Source of the DNA: Kaistella chaponensis
GTDB lineage: Bacteria; Bacteroidota; Bacteroidia; Flavobacteriales; Weeksellaceae
Direction of reading: 5' to 3'
Length of the DNA: 64,000 bases
Assembly: GCF_900156725.1 (NCBI RefSeq)
Contig: NZ_FTOI01000004.1
Coordinates: 124,001-188,000 of the forward strand
The position numbers were made by a program, and so were the translations under genes. The notes under the pieces are model-generated. The model was not told the DNA's origin. It did not search any database and saw only the letters and a list, made by a program, of their open reading frames with translations. Of this stretch, positions 33,666 to 43,571 are shown in pieces (position 1 is the first letter of the stretch; each line of letters begins with the position of its first letter).

Positions 33666-36224
33666 ATGTCAAAAAATTTAGTGATCGTAGAATCACCGGC
33701 AAAAGCCAAAACGATTCAAAAATATTTGGGGAAAGATTTCGAAGTGAAATCGAGCTTCGGACATATTCGCGATTTACCCAAAAAAGGAATGGGAATCGAC
33801 CTTCAATCCTTCACTCCCGATTATGAAGTTTCTGCAGATAAAAAGAAACTCGTAACCGAATTGAAAGCAGCAGTAAAAAAAGCAGAAATGATTTGGCTTG
33901 CTTCCGATGAGGACCGTGAAGGGGAAGCTATTGCATGGCATTTGTCGCAAGAGCTTAAACTCAATGACGATAATACCAAACGGATCGTTTTTCATGAAAT
34001 TACGAAGAATGCTATTTTAAAAGCGATAGAAAATCCCAGAAAAATTGATCAAAATCTTGTAGATGCGCAACAAGCGCGAAGAATTCTCGATAGAATTGTA
34101 GGTTTTGAAATGTCGCCTGTTCTTTGGAAAAAGGTGAAAACTGGTCTTTCTGCGGGAAGAGTACAATCTGTTGCAGTTCGCTTGGTAGTCGAGAGAGAAC
34201 TAGAAATTCGAGGTTTTCAATCGAAATCTTCTTACAAAGTCGAAGGCATATTCTTAAACAATACCGGTCAGGAAATTTCTGCAAAACTCAAAAAAGATTT
34301 TGTGAAAGAAACGGAAGCTGAAGCGTTTTTGGAACTTTCTAAAGATACAGAATTTAAAGTGCTGAATGTTGAAACAAAACCGGGTTCTCGTTCTGCTTCT
34401 GCACCTTTTACCACTTCAACTTTGCAGCAAGAAGCGAGTAATCGTCTTGGTTACGGAGTGACTGGAACGATGAGAGTTGCGCAAAGACTTTATGAAGAAG
34501 GATTTATTACTTACATGAGAACAGACTCTGTAAACCTTTCGCAAGAAGCCATTAATGGCGCAAAAGCTCAGATTATATCAGAATTTGGAGAAAATTATTC
34601 TAATCCAAGAAATTATACCACGAAATCTGCTTCAGCACAAGAAGCGCACGAGGCGATTCGGCCAACCGATTTTTCTGTCAAAAGTATTGGTGATGCGCAG
34701 TTGAATAAATTGTACCAACTCATTTATAAAAGAACTTTAGCTTCTCAAATGACGAATGCTAAAATTGAAAAAACGGTTATTGAAATAGGAAATAATAAGC
34801 TTTCACACCATTTTGAAGCCCAAGGAGAAGTGATCGTTTTTGATGGTTTTTTAAAGGTGTATGGAATTGTAAAAGCAGAAGATGATGATGAAGAAAACAA
34901 CGAAAAATTATTGCCGAAAGTTTCTGTTGGTGAAGCTTTAGATTATAAAAAAATAGAAGCCACACAAAAATTCACACGTCCTTCCGCTCGATACACCGAA
35001 GCTGGTTTGGTAAAGAAATTAGAAGAACTTGGTATCGGAAGACCATCTACTTATGCACCGACGATTCAAACGATTCAGAATCGCGAGTATGTGGATAAAA
35101 AAGAAATTATTCCGCAGGAAAGAGAGATCATGAAGATGACCTTGGGAAAAACGGGATTGAAAAAAGAACTGTTGACCGAGAAGTTTGGTGGCGATAAAAA
35201 TAAATTTGTTCCTACCGATATCGGCGAAGTGGTGAATGATTTCTTAACGCAAAATTTTGCAGAAATTCTTGATTATGGGTTTACTGCAAAAGTAGAAGCA
35301 GATTTCGACAACATTGCAAATGGTGGCGAAAAATGGAAAGAAGTTTTAGAGGGTTTTTACAAAGATTTTCACCCGAAAATTACAGATGTTGAAGAAAATG
35401 CTGATCGCGCAAATGGAGAAAGAATTCTAGGGGTAGATCCTAAAAGCGGTAAGAATGTTTTGGTAAGGATCGGAAGGTTTGGACCGATGGTTCAGATTGG
35501 AGAGCAGGATGATGAAGACAAACCCATCTTCGCCAGTTTGATGGCGAGTCAAAATATTGCAACCATTACTTTAGAAGAGGCTTTAGAGTTGTTTAAAATA
35601 CCTTTTGATTTAAAAGAATTTGAAGGACAAACAGTTACGATCGGAGTGGGGAGATTTGGACCTTACGTGAAATGGGGTGAAGCGTTCATCAGTATTCCAA
35701 GAGGAGAAGATCCACTTTCTATCACCCAGGAAAGAGCCGAAGAAATCATCATGGAAAAGAAAGTTGCCGATGCGCCGATTGCGACTTTCAAAGGAGAACC
35801 GGTAACCAAAGGAACGGGGAGATTTGGTCCTTTTATCAAGTATCAATCGATCTTCATTAATGTACCAAAACGGTATGATTTTGATAATCTTTCGCAAAGT
35901 GACATCAATGAATTGATTGAAGCGAAGTTAGAAAAAGAAGCCAACCGATATATCCAACATTGGGAGACAGAGAAAGTTTCTATTGAAAATGCGAGATGGG
36001 GACCAATTGTTAAACATGGTAAAAATATTTTTAAAATCCCAAAAAATTCAAAAGATGAAAAATATACACCAGAAGAACTTGGTGATGTTTCGTTGGAGGA
36101 GGTGAAAAAATGGATTACTGCTCAGGATAAAAATGCCTTTAAGGAAAAACCTAAAAAAGCACCTGCAAAGAAAACAGTGGCTAAAAAAGCACCAGTAAAA
36201 AAAGCAGTTGCCAAAAAGAAATAG
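33666..36224 (+). CDS. topA: DNA topoisomerase I
   Basis: 852 aa. The Toprim domain is at the N-terminus (LVIVESPAKAKTIQKYLG, then DEDREGEAIAWH). The catalytic tyrosine is Tyr283 (TYMRTDSVN). The C-terminus has no cysteine zinc fingers; instead it carries four short Topoisom_C_Rpt units, each with a FGP or WGP motif (about 580-790; GRFGPMVQIG, GRFGPYVKWG, GRFGPFIKY, ARWGPIVKHG). A basic AK/KK-rich tail follows (about 825-852). It relaxes negative supercoils. A terminator follows, so it is monocistronic. Confidence 0.96.
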   Translation: MSKNLVIVESPAKAKTIQKYLGKDFEVKSSFGHIRDLPKKGMGIDLQSFTPDYEVSADKKKLVTELKAAVKKAEMIWLASDEDREGEAIAWHLSQELKLNDDNTKRIVFHEITKNAILKAIENPRKIDQNLVDAQQARRILDRIVGFEMSPVLWKKVKTGLSAGRVQSVAVRLVVERELEIRGFQSKSSYKVEGIFLNNTGQEISAKLKKDFVKETEAEAFLELSKDTEFKVLNVETKPGSRSASAPFTTSTLQQEASNRLGYGVTGTMRVAQRLYEEGFITYMRTDSVNLSQEAINGAKAQIISEFGENYSNPRNYTTKSASAQEAHEAIRPTDFSVKSIGDAQLNKLYQLIYKRTLASQMTNAKIEKTVIEIGNNKLSHHFEAQGEVIVFDGFLKVYGIVKAEDDDEENNEKLLPKVSVGEALDYKKIEATQKFTRPSARYTEAGLVKKLEELGIGRPSTYAPTIQTIQNREYVDKKEIIPQEREIMKMTLGKTGLKKELLTEKFGGDKNKFVPTDIGEVVNDFLTQNFAEILDYGFTAKVEADFDNIANGGEKWKEVLEGFYKDFHPKITDVEENADRANGERILGVDPKSGKNVLVRIGRFGPMVQIGEQDDEDKPIFASLMASQNIATITLEEALELFKIPFDLKEFEGQTVTIGVGRFGPYVKWGEAFISIPRGEDPLSITQERAEEIIMEKKVADAPIATFKGEPVTKGTGRFGPFIKYQSIFINVPKRYDFDNLSQSDINELIEAKLEKEANRYIQHWETEKVSIENARWGPIVKHGKNIFKIPKNSKDEKYTPEELGDVSLEEVKKWITAQDKNAFKEKPKKAPAKKTVAKKAPVKKAVAKKK

Positions 36225-36250
36225 AATACCGAATTCCAATTATAAATTAG

Positions 36251-36289
36251 AATCTTCAGATGCTTTGTCATTTGAAGATTTTTTTTTTC
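36251..36289 (+). terminator. Rho-independent terminator of topA
   Basis: Stem AATCTTCA (36251-36258) with TGAAGATT (36273-36280), then nine T. It stands 27 nt after the topA stop. Confidence 0.82.
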
Positions 36290-36529
36290 ATCGAGATCTC
36301 GAATCTGCTTTTTTTTTGAATTTAAAACTGAACTTTTTGGAACAATTCTATAGAAAATAAGTCCATTTAGCTGTACAATAATTAAACAGCTGGGTTTTAA
36401 TTTTTAGTTTTAAAGGTTTTTTTATAATAGCAATTCGGATACAAAGTCCTATTGATTAAAGTTTGGCGTTCTGCATAACAAAAATAGAAGCGAGAATTAA
36501 ATTTAAACAGAATTATTTTAAAAGAATTG

Positions 36530-36560
36530 TTTGGTAATGCAAAATATATTTTTACATTTG
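36530..36560 (+). promoter_or_regulatory. Consensus TTTG-N19-TAnnTTTG promoter
   Basis: TTTG at 36530-36533 and TACATTTG at 36553-36560 are exactly 19 nt apart, the full Bacteroidota vegetative promoter. It drives the T9SS surface protein gene with a leader of about 100 nt. Confidence 0.72.
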
Positions 36561-36668
36561 ACCCAACACAATAGAAAAAAAACAAACACAAAACACACTT
36601 GATTTAAGGAAAAGGAAGCACACAAAAGATGTTAAAAAAAATATAATATTAATTTATAATTTTTTTTA

Positions 36669-39600
36669 ATGATGATTAAGTATCAACTGTTAGTTTTATG
36701 TTTTTTTGCTAATTTTTATTTCGCTCAAGCTCCCATTGGAGCCAAAGCCCCGAACAGCTATATCTACGATATCGGGCTTGCCAATTCTCAAAATTATGGT
36801 GGGATCAAAATTCCCGTAAAAAAAGCCTACGAAATGTGGTCCAAATACGAGTATTTGAAATCGAATGGTGTTTCCACACCAATTCCTGCAGGAGTGCAAT
36901 CTGCATCAATTTACTGGGAAGATGTTCCAGGACTGGTTCAAAATGTACAAATTGAAGGTGCAGCAGATCCAAGCAATTCAAAAATTGTAGTGGAAATAAA
37001 TAAAGGAAGAGGAAAGGGAAATGCTGTCGTGGCCTTCAAAGTAAATGGAACAATATATTGGAGTTGGCATATTTGGGTAACCGATAATCCCGGAAGTGGA
37101 GTCTACTACAATTACGGAATGGAAACAGATATTGATCTGAATCCCATAAGCATTCAATACATGGATCGGAATCTGGGTGCTACAAGCAAAAGTTTTCTCG
37201 ATGATCAATGGCAAAAATCAGGAGGATTAATGTATGAATGGGGAAGGAAAGATCCCTTTCCACCGCTCGTTTACAAAGATTCTAACTTCTACGAAATTAC
37301 TGGTGAAGTGGGTGTGCTGAAACATAAACAGATTGATCCCGTAAACACGATTCCTGTTCAGGTAAGACCTTTTAATGAAATTGAGAAAAATATTCAATAT
37401 TCCGTTAAAAATCCTATTACTTACATCGTCAATACCGACGCAGGAGGAAACTGGTTTTCAAGCAGCCGGTACAAAGTAGCCGGAGTAAGTCCGAATTATA
37501 TCACTTGGGATTTGTGGTCAGATAATGCAAAAGGTGGAAACAGCAATGCCAACAGTTCTAGTACTACTTTGAAAAATGAAAGTCGCTCGTATGAATTGAA
37601 ATCCGAATTGGATCCTTGTCCGAACGGATGGCGCGTTCCTTCATACAAAGGAAGAGAAACCCAAAATAACAATTTGGCTTTTTTTGGAAAAAACGACTGG
37701 AATAATGATGATATTGTGGTGGCGAACAGACAACTTTTTCCAACTTCAGTCAATCCAAGTTTGAATGGTATAAAAGTTTATCCTGGTTTAGGAATGGATT
37801 TTACAAGTGCACAAGGTGGCGCAAGAAATTTAGGAATGTTGCCAATATCTGGCGGTTATGTTTACTATCCCAATTCGGCGGCACCTGCAGCTCCAGTGGG
37901 AGTAACATTTCAAGATAATGCAGCCAACGGTGGTCTTTGGAGCGCTACTTTCGGTTATGATGGAGCGCGATTGTTCTCGATGATTTCAGATCCTTTGCGC
38001 ACCAATACAAGTGTGGGACTTCATGCGATTTACAACAATCAAACCAATCCGACAAGATCTGGAAATGCGGTAAAGTGTATGAGAGATCCGAATCTATTAA
38101 AAATAGGAAATTTTGCAACCGAGTATTTTAATAGTGTGAAAGAAAATTATGTTGATGGTTTAGAAAATCCCAATTCTTATATTGTCGTAAACCAAGAACA
38201 TTTGTATATTCCTGTAAATAAAGCATTTTCGGTTTATAACCAGTTGCTTTCAGATCAGGGTATGCTTCCATATGATGATTTAATGGTAAAACTTTTATGG
38301 AGTACAAATCCAAAATTAATTACTTCAATTACATTTAATGCAGATCCGACCGATCCTAGATCGTCTATTATCGATGTAGAAATTAATCCTACTCAAAAGG
38401 GTAACGCAGTCATTTCACTTCATAATGGGGACCTTTCAGAAAATGCACTTTGGAGTTGGCATATTTGGGCGCCAGAAGAAGATCCCACAATCAATACCGT
38501 TACTTATACTACGGAAACACCAATCCCTGTTTCGTATAATTTTATCAATGCATCCAACAGTAAATTGCCCGCGCTGAAAACTGTTTTTATGGATCGTAAT
38601 TTGGGTGCACGAAGCAGTTCCGTGGAGTCCATTTTTGCAAATGGTCTTCAATATCAATGGGGCAGAAAAGACCCTTTACCCAACTTTATCAATAGAAATT
38701 TCAGGTATATTTTCGTCTATAATGGTCAACGAACCAGTTTACGTCAAGGAAAGAAATTTTTACAACCGATCGACAATTTAGAGATCGATATGGAATATTA
38801 CTCAGATCACTTTACTCAACCCTACGAATTGTATGGTTCGTTGAACGGGGTCGCTCATAAGAAAGTTCAGGAAAATATTATTTATACCATTAACAATCCG
38901 CTTAGCTTCGTCTATAAAGATAGTACAGGTGAGTTATATGATGGTGGCAATCATTATGCAAACGATTTAACTAAAATTAATGACTGGGTTTCGGATAATC
39001 GGGGAGAAGCTGATGACCGATGGGGACACGCTGACAAAAAATCACCGTATGATCCTTGTCCGGAAGGTTGGAGAGTTCCGGATGTTTCTTTCACGAATCT
39101 TTATACCGGATCCAAAGGAAATTCGCCGTGGTACAATGGTTACCAAAATGATGCATATGGTAAAGCGGGCGTTATTCAGGATCAGTGGTACAATGTCGCA
39201 AATTTTTACGGTGGAACTGTAGTTACAACCGGCAGCAAAGGCTGGAAATTTGAAAGTACCAACTTTAACATCGGATCTTTTCCACAAGATGGTATTCGAG
39301 GAGAATTGGGCGGAAAAAATATTGATGGTACACGTTCCGGCGTTTGGACTGCTTCTTTAGCGGATTTACATACTGGTTTTGCTTTAGCAATGCAATTTCA
39401 GGGCAACACCATGCAAACTGGTACAGGAGTTTATCCACAAGCAGCGATGAGTGTGCGTTGTGCAAAAGACGAAAATAGACTGCTTGGAACACCGGTGAGT
39501 AAAAATAAACCACCCGTGATAATTCAGTCAATTACAGAAAAATTAGTTACACAATCGGAAAACAATGAATTGAAAATTTATCCGAATCCTTTTAAAGAGG

Positions 39601-39785
39601 AGTTCTCTATCAGCAATTCTAATGCAATGAGTTATGAAATTTATGACTTAAGTGGAAAATTGGTGCTGAAAGGAAATGTAGAGAACGCAAGAGTCAACGC
39701 TTCTCCAATTCAAAAAGGAATTTACTTGTTGAAAATTAATATGAAAGACGGTGCGGCAGTAACCAAAAAATTGATCAAACAATAA
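36669..39785 (+). CDS. Large duplicated T9SS surface protein, FISUMP-like
   Basis: 1038 aa. A signal peptide (about 1-20, FYFAQ) leads to two homologous halves (about 25-480 and 490-935). Both contain the sequence order KxxYxx(N/D)-type strand, WSWHIW, MDRNLGA, WGRKDP and DPCP(N/E)GWRVP, which are Fibrobacter-succinogenes-major-paralogue-type (FISUMP) features. A C-terminal type A sorting domain (about 960-1038; IYPNPF then YEIYDLSGKLVLKG and KGIYLLKIN) targets it to T9SS. It should be secreted and probably surface-anchored. Binding partner unknown. Confidence 0.85.
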   Translation: MMIKYQLLVLCFFANFYFAQAPIGAKAPNSYIYDIGLANSQNYGGIKIPVKKAYEMWSKYEYLKSNGVSTPIPAGVQSASIYWEDVPGLVQNVQIEGAADPSNSKIVVEINKGRGKGNAVVAFKVNGTIYWSWHIWVTDNPGSGVYYNYGMETDIDLNPISIQYMDRNLGATSKSFLDDQWQKSGGLMYEWGRKDPFPPLVYKDSNFYEITGEVGVLKHKQIDPVNTIPVQVRPFNEIEKNIQYSVKNPITYIVNTDAGGNWFSSSRYKVAGVSPNYITWDLWSDNAKGGNSNANSSSTTLKNESRSYELKSELDPCPNGWRVPSYKGRETQNNNLAFFGKNDWNNDDIVVANRQLFPTSVNPSLNGIKVYPGLGMDFTSAQGGARNLGMLPISGGYVYYPNSAAPAAPVGVTFQDNAANGGLWSATFGYDGARLFSMISDPLRTNTSVGLHAIYNNQTNPTRSGNAVKCMRDPNLLKIGNFATEYFNSVKENYVDGLENPNSYIVVNQEHLYIPVNKAFSVYNQLLSDQGMLPYDDLMVKLLWSTNPKLITSITFNADPTDPRSSIIDVEINPTQKGNAVISLHNGDLSENALWSWHIWAPEEDPTINTVTYTTETPIPVSYNFINASNSKLPALKTVFMDRNLGARSSSVESIFANGLQYQWGRKDPLPNFINRNFRYIFVYNGQRTSLRQGKKFLQPIDNLEIDMEYYSDHFTQPYELYGSLNGVAHKKVQENIIYTINNPLSFVYKDSTGELYDGGNHYANDLTKINDWVSDNRGEADDRWGHADKKSPYDPCPEGWRVPDVSFTNLYTGSKGNSPWYNGYQNDAYGKAGVIQDQWYNVANFYGGTVVTTGSKGWKFESTNFNIGSFPQDGIRGELGGKNIDGTRSGVWTASLADLHTGFALAMQFQGNTMQTGTGVYPQAAMSVRCAKDENRLLGTPVSKNKPPVIIQSITEKLVTQSENNELKIYPNPFKEEFSISNSNAMSYEIYDLSGKLVLKGNVENARVNASPIQKGIYLLKINMKDGAAVTKKLIKQ

Positions 39786-39808
39786 TTTCCGAGTCGGAAT
39801 AATGAAAG

Positions 39809-39838
39809 AGCACAATCGTTTTGATTGTGCTTTTTTTG
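39809..39838 (+). terminator. Rho-independent terminator
   Basis: Nine-bp stem AGCACAATC/GATTGTGCT (39809-39817 with 39823-39831), loop GTTTT, then seven T. It ends the duplicated T9SS gene. Confidence 0.9.
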
Positions 39839-39885
39839 TTACTTTTGTTAAAAATCGTTTTACGCTAACTGTTCAATAAAAATCA

Positions 39886-40962
39886 ATGAATATCGAAGAC
39901 ATTCTCTTGCCGCCAAAACCACTTAAAACCGAAAAATGGCAACTTGGAACTTTATTATCCAATGAAATCCCAGAAAACGGAATCGTCTTGGTTTTCTGTT
40001 CTGATTATCGTGGTTTGAAAAATGGCAGCGCAGAAATCCTTGATTTCAAAAAAGTGCGAAAAGAACTCTATCAGCTTTCAAGGCTCGATTTTGAGATGCC
40101 GATCTGTGATTTGGGCGATTTGATTTCGGGCAAATCTCATCAGGATACGCATTATATTTTACAAGAGGTTTTGTCGATGTGTCATTACAAAAACTCGATT
40201 TCTGTGATTGTAGGAGGAAGCAACGATTTGGCATTTTCGCTTTTTTCCGCTTTAAATTTTCATCAGAAAAACATTAATTATACTCAGATTTCGAATATTA
40301 TTTCTTTGTTGAATGATAGCGAAGAAATTACCGAGAAGAATTTCCTTGCCAAAATTTTCAGTTCCAAAGAATTCAGCCTCAAAAACTATCATCATCTTGG
40401 TTATCAGAAGCATCTCAATGAAGTTGATTCGGTTAAACTTATGAAAGAAGTCGCTTTCGATGTTATTCGATTAGCAGAAATGATGAATTCCACAGAACGT
40501 ACCGAACCATTTTTCCGACGGGCTGATTTGGTAACATTAAATTGTGATGCGGTCGAAAGTCGTGGCGATGGTTTCTCTGTAAATCCACAAATCAATGGCT
40601 TAAATAACCGGGAAATTTGTGCGTATATGAAAGAAATCGGCTTGAGTGAAAACTTGAAATCTGTTGGGATTTTTAACTTTAATGCAAATTCTGAAGCGCT
40701 TTTGAATCATCAACTTTTGGCACAAATCATTTGGCATCTGATCGAAGGCATCAATATTCAAAAATCGCATCCGGTGGAAAGGTTGTACGAAACTTTTTGG
40801 GTATTGATCGATGATGATCAGTTTGCTTTCAAACGCGACACTTTCACTGATTTATGGTACTTTGGGGAAGATGAAAAGGTGGCAAACCTTATTCCTTGTT
40901 CAAGATTTGAATATGAAGAAGCGATACGCGGTGTTCTAAACCCACGGTTGATAAAAAATTAA
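39886..40962 (+). CDS. Ureohydrolase-fold protein, eroded metal site (formimidoylglutamase-like)
   Basis: 358 aa. The fold and length match the arginase/agmatinase/formimidoylglutamase superfamily as annotated in flavobacteria. The usual metal motifs are altered: the position of GGxH reads VIVGGSNDLAF, and the S-x-D-x-D-x-x-D block reads LVTLNCDAVESRGDG with only part of the aspartates; the D-A-H-x-D block is not recognisable. Normal activity is therefore doubtful. The order topA-(cargo)-this gene is found in relatives as far as I recall. It is a candidate pseudoenzyme or altered-function enzyme. Confidence 0.7.
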   Translation: MNIEDILLPPKPLKTEKWQLGTLLSNEIPENGIVLVFCSDYRGLKNGSAEILDFKKVRKELYQLSRLDFEMPICDLGDLISGKSHQDTHYILQEVLSMCHYKNSISVIVGGSNDLAFSLFSALNFHQKNINYTQISNIISLLNDSEEITEKNFLAKIFSSKEFSLKNYHHLGYQKHLNEVDSVKLMKEVAFDVIRLAEMMNSTERTEPFFRRADLVTLNCDAVESRGDGFSVNPQINGLNNREICAYMKEIGLSENLKSVGIFNFNANSEALLNHQLLAQIIWHLIEGINIQKSHPVERLYETFWVLIDDDQFAFKRDTFTDLWYFGEDEKVANLIPCSRFEYEEAIRGVLNPRLIKN

Positions 40963-41023
40963 AAATTTTCTTCCCATTCTGCCTCTGAATTAAAATACTT
41001 ATTTTTACGCCATAAACACCTGA

Positions 41024-42556
41024 ATGAAAAGCGTTTTATCTAAAATTTTCAGCAACTTTTTTATTTTAATCATCATTACGGCCATCATCAAGTTGCCGTT
41101 ATTGTTCACGAAGAATATTCAGGAAGATTCCTTTATTACGTGGCGTGTTGCTAGAAATCTGATCAATTATGGCGTGATCGGTTTCAATGGTGAAGAAAGA
41201 ATTTCTGCGTCTACCACGCATTTATATGTTCTGATTACGGCGTTTTTTCAACTTGTTTTTGGGGAGTATTTTATTGTGCCACTGCTTGTTTTCAGTGGAA
41301 TTCTTTTTGCCGTTGGTTCTTTGTGGTTGGCGAAAATTCTTTTTCCAGACGATATTTTAAAACGCGGATTTTTTGTTGTTTTATTAAATATGCTTCCACC
41401 AGCACTCACTGCTTCTGCTTTGGGAATGGAATATGGTATTTTGTTTTTCCTCTACAACGCCCTAATTTATTTCGGTGTTTTCAAAGGTAAAAACTGGGCT
41501 TACTTGATCTTACCAATTTTACTGCTTTGGACAAGAATTGATACCGTGATTTTCCTCGGAGTCTTTTTTTGGGCTGATTTAATCATCAAAAGGAAAATCA
41601 ATGCCCTTTTTATTATAGGGGGAATTTTGGGAGTAGTGAGTGTAGTTTCCTTTAATTATTTGTATTTCGGAGAGTTGGTGAATCACACCATTACCGCAAA
41701 AAAAATAGCGTATAAAAATTTGATCCAAAATGACAGTCTTGTTCATTCCCTTTACCAATGGGCGTATTACGGTGGTTTGATCAAGAAATATTCAATCTAT
41801 ACCTTTCTCTTGTTTATTGCATTTTTCGGATTTCTGTTGTATTGTATCTTTAGAATTGTAAAAGAGCGATCGCTCCTTTCTTTTAAAACAAAAGTTATTT
41901 TGATTGCAGTGGTGTCTTTTGCTTTGTTAAAAATTACGCTTTTTTCTTATTTTAAAGCTTATTTCGATTGGTACTATTGGCTTCCGAGGGTTTTTATGTT
42001 TGTGTTGATCTTATATTATGTCCTCCAGTTTTTACCGGTAAAACAAAAAATTTTAATTCCAATTGCATTTTTGGCCACTTTTGGTTTGTACAGTTTTCAG
42101 TTTCTTCAATCCTATACCATTGGTTATATGGAAGAGCGTCAAAGAATGCAGATTGCTGCAGATATCAAGAATGACAAGGTGGGAATGAACCAGTCAATTC
42201 TCCTGGAACCAGCCGGAATTATTCCGTTTTATACCAATCTTTATACTTATGATGAGGTTGGTTTGGTCGATAAAAGGATTAATGATGAAATGCTAAAAGA
42301 TGAAAATTTTTGGTGGATCAATTCGGTGAACAGATTTAGACCCAATTATATTTTGACCATCGCGAAAAAACCTGGAGATTCTGGAAGTTTTTATAAAATT
42401 AAACCAGAAGATATGGTTACTTTTAATCAACATTACAAACTAGAGAAAACGTATCCTATTTCAAAAATTCACGAGAATGCACCTAAAATTCTGAGATGGA
42501 TTTACAAAATACGACCGATCGGGAAAGATTATTTTCTTTATAAAATCGTGAAATAA
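41024..42556 (+). CDS. Multi-pass membrane protein, GT-C glycosyltransferase-like
   Basis: 510 aa, about ten membrane helices with a charged periplasmic C-terminal part (about 385-510). The N-terminal loop with EDSFITWRVARNL and an acidic residue after the first helix (QED) resembles the GT-C fold of PMT/ArnT-type lipid-sugar transferases. No exact family is recognised. It is the first gene of the polysaccharide operon; the next starts 10 nt after its stop. Probably transfers a sugar from a polyprenyl carrier in the inner membrane. Confidence 0.65.
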   Translation: MKSVLSKIFSNFFILIIITAIIKLPLLFTKNIQEDSFITWRVARNLINYGVIGFNGEERISASTTHLYVLITAFFQLVFGEYFIVPLLVFSGILFAVGSLWLAKILFPDDILKRGFFVVLLNMLPPALTASALGMEYGILFFLYNALIYFGVFKGKNWAYLILPILLLWTRIDTVIFLGVFFWADLIIKRKINALFIIGGILGVVSVVSFNYLYFGELVNHTITAKKIAYKNLIQNDSLVHSLYQWAYYGGLIKKYSIYTFLLFIAFFGFLLYCIFRIVKERSLLSFKTKVILIAVVSFALLKITLFSYFKAYFDWYYWLPRVFMFVLILYYVLQFLPVKQKILIPIAFLATFGLYSFQFLQSYTIGYMEERQRMQIAADIKNDKVGMNQSILLEPAGIIPFYTNLYTYDEVGLVDKRINDEMLKDENFWWINSVNRFRPNYILTIAKKPGDSGSFYKIKPEDMVTFNQHYKLEKTYPISKIHENAPKILRWIYKIRPIGKDYFLYKIVK

Positions 42557-42566
42557 ATAATGTTGA

Positions 42567-43556
42567 ATGGATAAAGTTTCGATAATCGTCCCGGTTTATA
42601 ATGTTGAAAAATACCTGAGAAAATGTTTAGATTCTCTGGTGAATCAAACTTTGCAGGAAATTGAAATTTTGGTGATTGATGATGGTAGTACAGATGGATC
42701 GGCTAAAATAATCGAAGAATTTCAGGTGCAATTTCCTTTAAAAATCAAAGCATTTACTAAGGAAAATGGCGGGTTGAGTGATGCGCGGAATTTTGGTTTA
42801 GAGCAAGCAAAAGGCGAATTTATTGGGTTTGTTGATAGTGATGACTATGTCACCGAAAATATGTTTGATGAAATGTATCATTTGGCGCAAAAACACGCTG
42901 CGGAAATCGTCATCTGCAATTTGCAAAAAGTAGATGAAAACGGAAAGGTTACCCAAAAGCTCACGCAAATTCCGAATATGGCAGAAAAAATGAATTTGGA
43001 AGAAAATTTTTCTCTCTTTTCAGACATCAGTTATTTCGCGTGTAACAAAATTTTCAGCAAAAAATTATTTCAGAATAAGCGGTTTAAAAGAGGAGTTCAT
43101 TTCGAAGATATTCAGCTGATTCCGCAATTGGTTTTAGAGTCTAAGATCATCGCCCAAACTCAAACCTATCATTATCAGTATCTTGAACGCAGCGATTCAA
43201 TTACAAAAACACATACCGAAAAGGGACTTGATATATTAAAAGCCGTTACCGACGTGGAAGTTGCATTTAGAAATTCGGTGTACTCTCATAAAAATTCGGA
43301 GTGGAAGAATTTTCAGATTTTAGAAGGGGTTTATACTTTTCTGGCCTATCTGGCTTTTGTAAAAGACGATGAATTGTACGTAAAAATGTCGGAAGAGTTA
43401 AAAAAATTCATTAGTAAAAATGCGATTTCAGTTGTAGAAATCTTCTTTTATCAACGCTTCGGAAAGAATTATCTGTTATCTTTGCCGCTACGAAAAAAAA
43501 TTTATTATCTACTCTATTTTTGCCGGCAGGAGAAACTGTTGAGAAAATTAGTTTAA
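42567..43556 (+). CDS. Glycosyltransferase family 2
   Basis: 329 aa, cytosolic face. The GT-A fold is obvious: VSIIVPVYNVEKYLRKCLDS at residues 4-23, the nucleotide-binding DDGSTDGS (38-45), NGGLSDARN, and the DxD site in FVDSDDY (88-94). The remaining part (about 215-329) is helical with no second domain. It should add one sugar to the growing lipid-linked repeat unit. It is the only GT2 in the operon. Confidence 0.92.
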   Translation: MDKVSIIVPVYNVEKYLRKCLDSLVNQTLQEIEILVIDDGSTDGSAKIIEEFQVQFPLKIKAFTKENGGLSDARNFGLEQAKGEFIGFVDSDDYVTENMFDEMYHLAQKHAAEIVICNLQKVDENGKVTQKLTQIPNMAEKMNLEENFSLFSDISYFACNKIFSKKLFQNKRFKRGVHFEDIQLIPQLVLESKIIAQTQTYHYQYLERSDSITKTHTEKGLDILKAVTDVEVAFRNSVYSHKNSEWKNFQILEGVYTFLAYLAFVKDDELYVKMSEELKKFISKNAISVVEIFFYQRFGKNYLLSLPLRKKIYYLLYFCRQEKLLRKLV

Positions 43557-43571
43557 AACACAATTTTGCCG

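Larger units (their letters stand above)
36225..36668. other. 444-nt intergenic region between topA and the T9SS protein
   Basis: No gene. It holds the topA terminator (36251-36289), a small inverted repeat AGCTGT/ACAGCT (36369-36374 with 36386-36391), a consensus promoter (36530-36560) and an AT-rich leader of about 100 nt before the large T9SS gene. I see no other structure. Confidence 0.65.
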
